Source: an uncultured Tateyamaria sp.
Lineage (GTDB): Bacteria > Pseudomonadota > Alphaproteobacteria > Rhodobacterales > Rhodobacteraceae
DNA length: 64,000 nucleotides
Direction of reading: 5' to 3'
Assembly: GCF_947504105.1 (NCBI RefSeq)
Contig: NZ_CANNGP010000015.1
Coordinates: 1-64,000, forward strand
This document shows, piece by piece, positions 42,386-50,019 of this stretch. The stretch's first letter is position 1. Each line of letters starts with the position of its first letter. Under the pieces are notes generated by a model. The model did no database searches and was not told the origin of the DNA. It saw only the letters and a list, made by a program, of their open reading frames with translations. A program made the position numbers and the translations under genes.

Positions 42386-43674
42386 AACTGCTCTCATCCG
42401 ATCGTCTCGCGCGCGGGTTCTTCATCCTGTCGCTCGCCTTGATCGCAATGATATATGGGATCGTATCCTCGTGGTGGGGGTGGTTTCCCGCCCCCCAGAT
42501 CGGCGAGGCGCATCGCACCTATCTGGATGTTTCGCGTAATTGGCGAAACGATATCGGGCTGGAACCGACACGCCATCTTGTTGCTCCGAATGATCGAGGC
42601 ACAGCCTCTCTCGACCGCGGTTACAACCGTAGGCCGGGAACCGAACGCGCGCCGGGTTACATTCTGATCGCCGGGCTCAGCGACGATCAGGACACCTCGG
42701 TCTTTGCCGTACGCCTGATCGACACGGAGGGGAACGAGGTCCACCGCTGGCCAATCCATTACGAAAACTTCGATCCCGACACCCCACCCCAGAATGTGAT
42801 GCTGCATGGCATGGAGGTATTCGAGGACGGCTCCTTGGTTGTGACGTTTGACGTGGGCAATGCCATCGCACGGGTCGATCAATGCGGCCAAACCATGTGG
42901 AGCGTGCGCGGCGGCTTTCACCACTCGATCACGCGCGACGGCGCCGGGGGTATCTGGACCTGGTACGGCGAAGATATGGTGCGACTTGATGCAGCGACAG
43001 GCGAAAAGACCTTTTCATTGAACTTGCGGAACGACGTCATCGCGGCCAAGGGCGGTGATCAGCGCGGAATCTTCGACATTCGTGTACGTATGCCAGGTGA
43101 CGCTGCGGGGCAAGTTACCTATCTGGATGATCCGTTTCACCCCAATGATGTTGAGATGCTGCGCCCTGAAATGGCCGACGCCTTCCCGATGTTCGAGGCG
43201 GGTGATCTGATGTTTAGCCTGCGCGAACCGAACCTCGTTGCGGTGGTCGATCCGCAAACAGGTGAGCTGAAGTGGTGGCAGCATGGACCGTGGTTCAAAC
43301 AGCATGATCCGGATTTCGAACCCGATGGCACGATCACGGTCTTTGACAATGCCACAGGTAAGATGCAGTCCCGAATTCTACGTATCGATCCGCGCGATAA
43401 CAGCACATCTGTGGATTTTGAAGGGACGGAAGACGAACCATTCTATACTTGGCGACGCGGCAAGCATCAAACACTTCCGAATGGCAACTTGCTCCTGACC
43501 GAAGCGGAGCATGGTCGTCTGCTCGAAGTGTCAGCGGCGGGTGACGTCTTGTGGACGCACGATATGGTTTGGGACGCCGAAAGCAATCTCATCGTGACCG
43601 AGGCGCGTCATGTCCCCGAAACGTTCTTCACCGGTGGTATCCCGTCCTGCAACGAGGTGATCGCATCACAATGA
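42382..43674 (+). CDS. Arylsulfotransferase (ASST)-like protein with membrane anchor
   Basis: This 430-residue protein has one N-terminal transmembrane helix (GFFILSLALIAMIYGIVSSW) and a propeller-like periplasmic domain with the ASST family segments MLHGMEVFEDGSLVVTF, FHHSITRDGAGGIWTW, HDPDFEPDGTITVFDN and HQTLPNGNLLLTEAEHGRLL. ASST enzymes move sulfate between phenolic or other donors and acceptors without PAPS, using a catalytic His. Conserved His residues are present at these positions. It overlaps the sulfotransferase gene by four bases (ATG at 42382). Both in one operon could sulfate a cell-surface polymer; a non-enzymatic scaffold is also possible. Confidence 0.8.
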   Translation: MKLLSSDRLARGFFILSLALIAMIYGIVSSWWGWFPAPQIGEAHRTYLDVSRNWRNDIGLEPTRHLVAPNDRGTASLDRGYNRRPGTERAPGYILIAGLSDDQDTSVFAVRLIDTEGNEVHRWPIHYENFDPDTPPQNVMLHGMEVFEDGSLVVTFDVGNAIARVDQCGQTMWSVRGGFHHSITRDGAGGIWTWYGEDMVRLDAATGEKTFSLNLRNDVIAAKGGDQRGIFDIRVRMPGDAAGQVTYLDDPFHPNDVEMLRPEMADAFPMFEAGDLMFSLREPNLVAVVDPQTGELKWWQHGPWFKQHDPDFEPDGTITVFDNATGKMQSRILRIDPRDNSTSVDFEGTEDEPFYTWRRGKHQTLPNGNLLLTEAEHGRLLEVSAAGDVLWTHDMVWDAESNLIVTEARHVPETFFTGGIPSCNEVIASQ

Positions 43675-43857
43675 CGGCTCTCTGGGAGTTTCATCCCCCA
43701 GCTGTTTCCTACTGGCCGGCATCATCCAATGTTCTCATTTAGGGCATTTGGCGATTTCTCTGCGAGTGCCAACGGTGCCGTCTGCGGGAGCCAAGTACAT
43801 GTCGATAAAGCCCGAAGAGGAACGGGATGTGATGCCACCGGCGCTGCACAAAGTGTT

Positions 43858-43878
43858 CTGGGGGCCGGTGGCCCCCAG
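43858..43878. terminator. Hairpin between convergent arylsulfotransferase-like and rhodanese genes
   Basis: CTGGGGGCC at 43858-43866 pairs perfectly with GGCCCCCAG at 43870-43878 around GGT. TTGAGTTCTTT follows on the plus strand. It lies in the 242-bp gap between convergent genes and probably ends transcription at least from the plus side. Confidence 0.6.
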
Positions 43879-43916
43879 TTGAGTTCTTTAAGTTGAACCT
43901 GCATCGTCAATTTGGC

Positions 43917-44333
43917 TCATGTAGCTTCCATGGGCCCGCCTGCTTCTTTCCACGCCCCAATGCCGCCGACATTCGTGACTGATTTGTAACCCATGTCGAT
44001 GAGTGTTTTGCCCGACAAGGCGGCTTGTCCACCTAGGCCACAGACCAAGTAGATGTCTGCGTTTTTTTGAAGTGCATGGTTGTGGAATCCCATACCAGGG
44101 TCGGCAGCGAACTCGATAAATCCGCGTGGGATGCGCAGGGCTCCTTCAATTGTTCCGGTTTTTTGAATGTCGGAACTGTCCCGTACATCGACAAAAATAC
44201 CGCCGCCTGCGGCATGGATTTCAATGGCTTCTTCCGATGACAGCTTTGGGACAATGGCGTTCGCTTCATCAAGATAAGTTTGAGCGGTTTTTACAGCGTT
44301 TTCTCCAAGGAGTGGATGAAAGAGAACCGGCAA
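43917..44333 (-). CDS. Rhodanese-like sulfurtransferase
   Basis: This 138-residue single-domain rhodanese has GGIFVDVRDSSDIQKTGTIE, then GALRIPRG, and an active-site loop with the nucleophile in VCGLGGQAAL (Cys about 99), then NVGGIGAWKEAGGPME, all in family order. Such proteins transfer sulfane sulfur or handle reactive sulfur species. The start is probably TTG at 44333, since no ATG fits; the family-typical region begins at VKTAQTYLDEAN. It is the third gene of the minus-strand stress operon hydrolase-RidA-rhodanese. Confidence 0.82.
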   Translation of the reverse strand: MPVLFHPLLGENAVKTAQTYLDEANAIVPKLSSEEAIEIHAAGGGIFVDVRDSSDIQKTGTIEGALRIPRGFIEFAADPGMGFHNHALQKNADIYLVCGLGGQAALSGKTLIDMGYKSVTNVGGIGAWKEAGGPMEAT

Positions 44334-44387
44334 TAGTGCCAGTCCTCAGGGGTCAGATGGTCATGCCAATCAGTTTCGGAATGAAGT

Positions 44388-44867
44388 TTATTTATAGGCG
44401 ATCATCGACACTTCGACCAAAACCGGTGCGCCGGGTTTTCCGCCGGGCAAGGCTCCGACTTCGACTGCGGCACGTGCCGGGGGCATTTCGTCCGCACCCC
44501 AATAGGTGCCGTAGATCTCGTTGAAGGCGCCATAGTTGTCCATATCGGTTATGAACACGGTTGCACGGACTGCATCGTTGAAGTCGTAGCCCGCTTCCGC
44601 CATGACGCTCTTGATGTTCTCCATTACGATCTTTGTTTGGTCTTGAACATCATTTTCGCCATCGCGTGCATGCTCTGGGATTTCTCCGCCGATGTATGCA
44701 ATTTGGCCTGACACATAGAGAAAGCCATTGGCTGTTTTAATTCCCGGTGAATAGGGCGCGATTGGTACGTTTCCGGCGGGGTAGATACCTGTGCGGGCGT
44801 CTTCGGCAAAGGCCGCACCGGAACAAGCCAGCAGTGCGGCCAGGCTAAAGGTCCATAATTCTTTCAT
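44388..44867 (-). CDS. Secreted RidA/YjgF-family protein
   Basis: The 159-residue protein has a signal peptide (MKELWTFSLAALLACSGAAF) and a RidA domain: YSPGIKTANGFLYVSGQIA, ENIKSVMAEAGYDFNDAVRA, VFITDMDNYGAFNEIYGTYW and PPARAAVEVGALPGG, containing the Arg of the imine-deaminase site. RidA usually works in the cytoplasm on reactive enamines or imines. Export to the periplasm is unusual but recurrent in the extended RidA family. It lies in an operon with a secreted hydrolase, so both may act on the same toxic metabolite. Confidence 0.88.
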   Translation of the reverse strand: MKELWTFSLAALLACSGAAFAEDARTGIYPAGNVPIAPYSPGIKTANGFLYVSGQIAYIGGEIPEHARDGENDVQDQTKIVMENIKSVMAEAGYDFNDAVRATVFITDMDNYGAFNEIYGTYWGADEMPPARAAVEVGALPGGKPGAPVLVEVSMIAYK

Positions 44868-44891
44868 TGTCGGTCTCCCTGTATGTGGCGA

Positions 44892-45659
44892 TTACTTCGC
44901 CGCTTCGATGATCATGTTGGCGACGACCTCCGGGTAGGTCAGCATCGGCACATGACTGGTGTCGACTTCGACGGATTTGGCGTTCAGTTTACCAATCTGA
45001 TCGCGCTGGATCTCAGTCAGGGTCATGCGGTCTTGCGTTGAGACAACCGCGAAGTTCGGTTTGTCCTTCCAAGCGAGCTGCGTGACTGGCGTGCCCAATG
45101 AAGCGCTGTTTATTGGGCCTTGCGATGCTGCGATCGCGGCGATCTCTGTGTCCAGCAGATCAAAGGCAAAATGTTCGGCGACGCCTTTGTCTGTCAGGCG
45201 GTAATAGCCCGCCGTGTCCTTTTCCAGGTGATCCAGCCCGTCGGCGTGAGGGTAGTCGGAGATATATTCACCAAGGGATTGACCCTCATTGGGGGCAAAG
45301 GCGGCGACATATACCAACGAGTGCACTTTATCCTGCGAGCCTGCTTCCGTAATCACCATGCCGCCCCAAGAGTGCCCGACAAGAACGACCGGGCCTTCCA
45401 GTCGATCGATTGCTCGTTTGGTCGTCTCAACATCCGCTTCGAGTGAGCTGAGCGGAATTTGTGCAGCAATCACATCAAGCCCGGCTTTTTCCAAAAGAGG
45501 CGTCACACGGTTCCATGCGGACCCATCGGCAAAGGCGCCATGAACAAGCACAACAGATTTGGCAGTCAGGTCTTCTTGGGCATGGGCGGCGTATCCAAAG
45601 CTGAAGGTGGCTACGGCAACCGCCGTAGAAAGGGTTCTTAGGGCAGTTCGGCGTTTCAT
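44892..45659 (-). CDS. Secreted alpha/beta hydrolase
   Basis: This 255-residue protein has a signal peptide cleaved near AAHAQ. It shows the oxyanion region VVLVHGAFADGSAWNRV, the nucleophile elbow GHSWGG (Ser about 97), an acid in the late part and a catalytic His in VDTSHVPMLTYPEVVA. It resembles the salicylate-esterase/hydroxynitrile-lyase-like EstC group. The substrate is unknown. The gene is first in the operon and is preceded by a 36-bp perfect palindrome containing a candidate OhrR/MarR site, so it should respond to that regulator. Confidence 0.87.
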   Translation of the reverse strand: MKRRTALRTLSTAVAVATFSFGYAAHAQEDLTAKSVVLVHGAFADGSAWNRVTPLLEKAGLDVIAAQIPLSSLEADVETTKRAIDRLEGPVVLVGHSWGGMVITEAGSQDKVHSLVYVAAFAPNEGQSLGEYISDYPHADGLDHLEKDTAGYYRLTDKGVAEHFAFDLLDTEIAAIAASQGPINSASLGTPVTQLAWKDKPNFAVVSTQDRMTLTEIQRDQIGKLNAKSVEVDTSHVPMLTYPEVVANMIIEAAK

Positions 45660-45669
45660 ATGGGTATCT

Positions 45670-45705
45670 CCTTATATATGTCTAGTGCACTAGACATATA
45701 TAAGG
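45670..45705. promoter_or_regulatory. 36-bp perfect palindrome, candidate MarR/OhrR operator of the hydrolase operon
   Basis: All 18 positions on each side of the centre (between 45687 and 45688) are complementary. The core CTAGTGCACTAG lies at 45682-45693, with the AT-rich flank TATATATGT and its complement. It sits immediately upstream of the hydrolase start, over the expected ribosome-binding/promoter region. Its length and perfection point to a high-affinity dimer site. Confidence 0.75.
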
Positions 45706-45717
45706 CTAGTGGGCTAG
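45706..45717. promoter_or_regulatory. Second CTAG-N4-CTAG site next to the palindrome
   Basis: CTAGTGGGCTAG follows the 36-bp palindrome directly, 24 bp from the first core, so two dimers could bind on the same face of the helix with two turns between them. Confidence 0.5.
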
Positions 45718-45919
45718 GTAAATAGCTATTCGGACGATTTTTCCGACTTTTTGGCGTGAACGTAGCGGGACTTGCGCAATGGAGTACATCTTCAGCCAGC
45801 AGTGTACGGCGAAGGTCGTTCCTTGTTCAGCATTGTTTGAGCGATGTCGCGACGGAAAATTGTGAGCAGGAGAAACGTTTAATAATCAAAGAGATATTCG
45901 TTTCTGTCACCACCATTTA

Positions 45920-46360
45920 CTAGACGATGGCTGCGCGCAGTCTCTTTATCTCGTCCAACAATGCGTATGCTTTTTCATCTGTAATGTTCAAAGCACAGCC
46001 CAGCCGTTCTGGAACGCTTGAGGCATGGACACCCAAAGCCCTGCCCTTCTCAGTCAGAAATACGTCTTGTCTGCGTTCATCAGTCGTGCTGCGTTTCTTT
46101 AGTACAAGACCCATCCGTTCGATCCGTTGGATCAAAGGCGTCGTTGTTGCGCCTTCCAATTGAAGACGATCGGCGATCTCTTGAACACTCAAGCCATCCT
46201 TTTCCCACAGCACAAGCATTGCGAGGTATTGTGGGTAGGTCAGCCCAAGTTTTTCGAGCAGATCTGCGTAGACCTTCGTGATTGCACGTGATGTTGAATA
46301 CAGCGCAAAGCAAAGCTGTTGATCCAGCAGTGGCGGAGCTTTTCCCATAGTATCAGTCAT
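45920..46360 (-). CDS. MarR/OhrR-family redox-sensing repressor
   Basis: The protein has 146 residues. LDQQLCFALYSTSRAITKVY near the N-terminus closely matches OhrR, including the reactive Cys (about residue 17). It continues LGLTYPQYLAMLVLWEKDG and the winged-helix SVQEIADRLQLEGATTTPLI with the wing RSTTDERRQDVFLTEKG. OhrR repressors release DNA when organic hydroperoxides oxidise the Cys. A CTAG-N4-CTAG site at 46397-46408 and an inverted repeat across the start suggest autoregulation. The same core precedes the hydrolase operon, so this is its likely regulator. No ohr gene is nearby, so a different oxidant or electrophile may be sensed. Confidence 0.85.
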   Translation of the reverse strand: MTDTMGKAPPLLDQQLCFALYSTSRAITKVYADLLEKLGLTYPQYLAMLVLWEKDGLSVQEIADRLQLEGATTTPLIQRIERMGLVLKKRSTTDERRQDVFLTEKGRALGVHASSVPERLGCALNITDEKAYALLDEIKRLRAAIV

Positions 46361-46392
46361 AAGCGCGTTTCCGAGATATGAAACGCGCTTAT
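46359..46392. promoter_or_regulatory. 13-bp inverted repeat overlapping the regulator start codon
   Basis: ATAAGCGCGTTTC at 46359-46371 is the exact inverted complement of 46380-46392, with CGAGATAT between. It overlaps the ATG region of the OhrR-like gene and could act as an operator or as an mRNA hairpin blocking translation. Confidence 0.5.
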
Positions 46393-46396
46393 ATGG

Positions 46397-46408
46397 CTAG
46401 CGTGCTAG
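46397..46408. promoter_or_regulatory. CTAG-N4-CTAG site upstream of the OhrR-like gene
   Basis: CTAGCGTGCTAG is a perfect-ended palindrome that matches the two cores near the hydrolase gene (CTAGTGCACTAG, CTAGTGGGCTAG) in 10 and 9 of 12 positions. It is about 37 bp upstream of the regulator's ATG. Confidence 0.5.
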
Positions 46409-46478
46409 GCAATCAAGACCTCTGGCCGAATGCTTCAGTATTTTATTCAGCAGGTGGTGCAGGTTGGTCGGCGCTGCA

Positions 46479-47015
46479 TTACACAGGACCGCCGTATTCT
46501 CCGCGGGCGGGGTAGTCATTGGCAATGACAAAGTCGAGTGCACCGACGAAATCGCCAAAGTGCGGTCGTACAAATGGCATTGTCTGGACAACACCAAAAT
46601 ATAGGGACTGATCCGGGCTGACCAGGAATACCCCAGGCTCTGAAAAGAGCGCGGGCTCTTCAACGCCAATGGATGTTTTCCCGCGAGACGTCGAAACGTA
46701 GAGCCCCCAGTCGCGCGCCAGATCAAGTGGCAATCCGTAGCCGAAGCGGAGACTTTTGGATTCGATCTTGCCCTGCATCAGCCGCGCACGTTCTTCGGTA
46801 TCGGAACTGATTGCCACCACGTTTACGCCGCGTTGCTCGAACTCACCCGCCTTGCGATCCAGCTCCGTTAGATAATTGGCGCAGATCGGGCAATGGTAAC
46901 CGCGATAAAAGCAGATCAGTGTCCCGCGCTCTGTGGTTTCAGACGTTAAATCAAACGTGCCGTGATCCAATGTCTCAACAGACAGGTTTGGTGTTTTTTT
47001 GCGCGGCATCAGCAT
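46479..47015 (-). CDS. Peroxiredoxin-like (AhpC/TSA, thioredoxin-fold) protein
   Basis: This 178-residue cytoplasmic protein has the active-site region LICFYRGYHCPICANYL. The first Cys sits where peroxiredoxins have the peroxidatic residue, within a CPxC pair, then NVVAISSDTEERARLM and FGYGLPLDLARDWGLYVS. It probably reduces peroxides or acts as a thiol-disulfide protein. It is divergent from an AraC-type regulator with only 98 bp between them, and lies downstream of the OhrR-like gene's promoter region. The location suits a redox-stress role. Confidence 0.82.
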   Translation of the reverse strand: MLMPRKKTPNLSVETLDHGTFDLTSETTERGTLICFYRGYHCPICANYLTELDRKAGEFEQRGVNVVAISSDTEERARLMQGKIESKSLRFGYGLPLDLARDWGLYVSTSRGKTSIGVEEPALFSEPGVFLVSPDQSLYFGVVQTMPFVRPHFGDFVGALDFVIANDYPARGEYGGPV

Positions 47016-47113
47016 TTAGAGAGCTCCATTTCGATTGTTTGAAGTTGCTTGACGCACTCTATGCCCGTCCTTAGTGATGTATTGGTCTTGATTTTCCGAC
47101 TGAAAGGACGAAA

Positions 47114-47869
47114 ATGACTAAAACAGACCGCCTAACTTCTCTATTGAATAATTTTCGCCTTCAAGCAGCGGTCGCGCCAGCTGAAGACGCGAATCTGGCG
47201 GCCATTCGCGATCCAGCCTCCAGGGAGGAGCGTTTGGTGTTCACGCCGCGGGCCGTCGGGATCGACTGTCGTGAACGGCACCTGTTGTTTTCACTCCACA
47301 TTGATTTCGGTACACGAACCAGCCCACTTTGCGCTGCTCTGCCTGATCAGGTGATTGAGCATGTGGCCCCTGAAGGAGATCTTGCCAGCATTGTGTCGCT
47401 ACTTACGTCGGAACAGCAGGCAAATCGGTGTGGTTCGCCCGCAGTTTTGGGTCGATTGGGTGAAGTTTTGGTTGTTCGGGTGCTCCGGTTACAGCTTGAT
47501 CGCGGTGTCACAACACCTGGTCTTTTGGCGGGTCTGGCAAACCCGCGCATCAGTCAGGCCATTGTCGCAATGCATGAAAACCCCGGGCATCACTGGCGGA
47601 ACGCAGATCTGGCAGAGACCGCGGGTCTGTCCCATAGCCGTTTCAAGGAAGTGTTTTCTGAACTTGTTGGCGAAACGCCCGCCAGCTACCTGCGCAGGTG
47701 GCGTCTAACCTTGGCCCGTGTTGACCTTGAAAAAGGAGAGCGGGTAGATCGTGTCGCCCATCGATATGGCTATCGCGCACCTGATGCATTTTCTCGGGCC
47801 TTTCTAAGGGAATTCGGTCAAAGGCCGAAGGCAACACTAAGCCGGGCAAGTGCAAACACTTTCGTTTGA
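47114..47869 (+). CDS. AraC-family regulator with cupin_6-type sensor domain
   Basis: This 251-residue protein has an N-terminal cupin-like domain (about 10-125) and a C-terminal double HTH: HHWRNADLAETAGLSHSRFK and VDRVAHRYGYRAPDAFSRAF, followed by LREFGQRPKATL. AraC regulators of this kind commonly activate the neighbouring gene, here the divergent peroxiredoxin-like gene. The start at 47114 has GAAAGGACG upstream. The inducer cannot be told from sequence. Confidence 0.88.
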   Translation: MTKTDRLTSLLNNFRLQAAVAPAEDANLAAIRDPASREERLVFTPRAVGIDCRERHLLFSLHIDFGTRTSPLCAALPDQVIEHVAPEGDLASIVSLLTSEQQANRCGSPAVLGRLGEVLVVRVLRLQLDRGVTTPGLLAGLANPRISQAIVAMHENPGHHWRNADLAETAGLSHSRFKEVFSELVGETPASYLRRWRLTLARVDLEKGERVDRVAHRYGYRAPDAFSRAFLREFGQRPKATLSRASANTFV

Positions 47870-48111
47870 ATCAGGCCACCGGTGAGCTCAATGTGATGTT
47901 TCCGGCGAAGCGTAGCACCCATTTGGTTCGATGCAGAGATTTTCGTAAACGCCGTAACGCTCAAGACCTGAGATTGCCAAGACTGTGACTTTTGGAGCAA
48001 AAGGTTCGAAATAGCAGCCTCACCATTCAGCAAAGCGGGGGGATAAACATGTCCTGATTGTACCACTTTCATCAGGTTTTCTTAGCAGCAATTCAGTTTT
48101 TATTCCGACCG

Positions 48112-48531
48112 TTACGGCTCCGCTTGTGCACCGATTGCGACCAGCGCGACCATTGCAACATCCTTGTCTTGGTCCGGCGTACCGGACCCCACGCCGATAC
48201 CGCCTACGCATGTACTGTCCACATAGATCGGCAAGCCACCGCCGAGCCTCGTGACTGAATTGTCGGTCGCCGCTGCAATGTACAGACCAACCTGTTCCGG
48301 GATTGCATCGCTGGCGGTACGGATGGAGGCGGCAGTACGGGCCTTGGTTTCGGCACTTTTCAGGCTGAGGTACTTTGCTCCAGTCATCCGGATCTGCCCA
48401 AGCGTGACACCGCTTGCATCCACGATAACAATACATTGCGGTTGGCCCATCTTCTCTGCCTGCACAACCGCAGCCTGCAGCATCGTCAACACGCCCTCGT
48501 GTGTAAGAACGAGTGACTTTTCGACATGCAT
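48112..48531 (-). CDS. GlcG/HbpS-family heme-binding-like protein
   Basis: This 139-residue protein of the GlcG/HbpS (DUF336) family shows VLTMLQAAVVQAEKMGQPQC and IVIVDASGVTLGQIRM, then RLGGGLPIYVDSTCVGGIGV and SGTPDQDKDVAMVAL. Relatives sit in glycolate and sugar-acid operons, and HbpS binds heme; the role here is unknown. The start at 48531 is chosen because AGGGAGG lies nine bases upstream; ATG at 48540 would overlap that site. It is divergent from gnd across a 66-bp gap with a GntR-type operator, so both are probably co-regulated. Confidence 0.82.
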   Translation of the reverse strand: MHVEKSLVLTHEGVLTMLQAAVVQAEKMGQPQCIVIVDASGVTLGQIRMTGAKYLSLKSAETKARTAASIRTASDAIPEQVGLYIAAATDNSVTRLGGGLPIYVDSTCVGGIGVGSGTPDQDKDVAMVALVAIGAQAEP

Positions 48532-48554
48532 GGCTTCCATCCTCCCTTAGCGTT

Positions 48555-48568
48555 TGTTATCGGTAACA
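48555..48568. promoter_or_regulatory. GntR-type (LacI family) operator between glcG-like and gnd genes
   Basis: TGTTATCGGTAACA differs by one base from the palindrome TGTTACCGGTAACA, the core of the E. coli GntR operator. It sits in the 66-bp gap between divergent genes. Better copies occur before the ABC transporter operon (56018-56053). Confidence 0.65.
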
Positions 48569-48597
48569 TAACAGCCGCTCTTGGAAGAGGAAAGCAT

Positions 48598-50019
48598 ATG
48601 TCTGCAGCAGAAATCGGTGTGATCGGGTTGGGCACTATGGGGGCCATGTTGGCGCTGAACATTGCTGATAGCGGGTTTTCGGTTGCGGTGCACAATCGCA
48701 CTGCTGCGCGTATCCCCGAGTTCATGGACAAGGCGGGCGAGCTTACCGATCGCATTACCGGTTATGCCCAGTTGGAGGACTTTGTGCGGGGCCTTGCCAG
48801 CCCACGCAACATCATCCTAATGGTGCCAGCAGGTGACGCTGTGGATGCGCAGATCGAACAGTTGCGTCCGCTGCTGGATGCCGACGATATGATTATTGAT
48901 GCCGGCAACGCTAATTTCCATGAAAGTGAACGTCGCGCAACAGAGGCAAAGAAGTCCGGTGTGCCGTTCCTTGGTATAGGTGTTTCTGGCGGGGCGGAAG
49001 GCGCGCGGTTTGGTCCGTCGATTATGGGGGGCGGTACGCTCGCGGCATGGGATCGTGTCGCTCATATACTCAAGGCGATTTCAGCGAAATATGAGGGCAA
49101 ACCCTGCGCAACCTACATGGGCACAGGTGGGGCCGGTCATTTCGTCAAAACGGTACACAATGGAATTGAGTACGCCGACATGCAGCTGATCGCGGAAGCC
49201 TATGGTGTGATGCGCGACGGGATGGGCATGGATGCGGCGGCCTGTGGATCCGTGTTTGATCGGTGGAACGAAGGGCTGTTGCAAGGCTACCTGGTCGAGA
49301 TTTCTGGCAAGGTGTCGGCTGCGATAGACCCTGAGACAGGACATCCGATGCTGGACATGATTCTGGATCGTGCGGGGCAGAAGGGGACGGGTCGCTGGAC
49401 GGTCATCGAAAGTCAAATGATGGGTGCGCCAGTGCCGGTGATCGAGGCGGCTGTTGTCGCGCGCAACATGTCTGCTGCACGCGATTTACGTCTGGCCGGT
49501 GCGGAGGCGTTTGGATCAACAGGTGGCATGATGTCTGACGGCGAGCTGACTTTCGGTGATCTGGAACAAGCGCTGATTGCGGGCAAGGTTCTGTGTTATG
49601 CGCAAGGGTTCGAATTGCTAACCAAGGCCAGTGCCGACTACGGCTGGGATCTACCGATGGCCGAGATCGCAGAGGTCTGGCGCGAGGGATGCATCATCCG
49701 ATCAGCCATGCTGAATGACATGGCGTCTGCCCTGACCGAAGCACCGGAACGCAACCTTGCCCTTGCTCCCTATTTCGCGGATATCCTGAGAACCAACATG
49801 GCAGGCCTGCGCAAGGTAGCGGTGACGGCTATGGGCGCGGGGCAACCGGTGCCCGCGCTGGCGGCCGCGCTCAATTACTTCGACACTTTGACCAGCGCAC
49901 GCACGACAGCCAACATGCTTCAGGCGCAGCGCGACTATTTCGGTGCTCACAGCTTTGAGCGTACCGATAAAGACGGTGCGCATCATGGGCCGTGGCTGGA
50001 TCAGCACCTAAATGGGTGA
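48598..50019 (+). CDS. gnd: 6-phosphogluconate dehydrogenase (decarboxylating)
   Basis: The 473-residue enzyme oxidises and decarboxylates 6-phosphogluconate to ribulose-5-phosphate. The Rossmann motif IGVIGLGTMGAMLALNIADS, the 6PGDH signature GIGVSGGAEGARFGPSIMGG, HFVKTVHNGIEYADMQLIAE with its catalytic Lys and His/Asn, and KGTGRWTVIES all lie in family order. The length is that of the full dimeric type. ATG at 48598 has GAGGAAAG upstream. Its 3' end overlaps that of the convergent gluconolactonase gene by 12 bases. It is presumably repressed by the GntR-like regulator. Confidence 0.93.
   Translation: MSAAEIGVIGLGTMGAMLALNIADSGFSVAVHNRTAARIPEFMDKAGELTDRITGYAQLEDFVRGLASPRNIILMVPAGDAVDAQIEQLRPLLDADDMIIDAGNANFHESERRATEAKKSGVPFLGIGVSGGAEGARFGPSIMGGGTLAAWDRVAHILKAISAKYEGKPCATYMGTGGAGHFVKTVHNGIEYADMQLIAEAYGVMRDGMGMDAAACGSVFDRWNEGLLQGYLVEISGKVSAAIDPETGHPMLDMILDRAGQKGTGRWTVIESQMMGAPVPVIEAAVVARNMSAARDLRLAGAEAFGSTGGMMSDGELTFGDLEQALIAGKVLCYAQGFELLTKASADYGWDLPMAEIAEVWREGCIIRSAMLNDMASALTEAPERNLALAPYFADILRTNMAGLRKVAVTAMGAGQPVPALAAALNYFDTLTSARTTANMLQAQRDYFGAHSFERTDKDGAHHGPWLDQHLNG

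Noticed and set aside
43800-43883. 27-codon frame (MSIKPEEERDVM...) in the gap after the arylsulfotransferase gene
   Set aside because: Too short, no ribosome binding site, and it ends inside the terminator-like hairpin.
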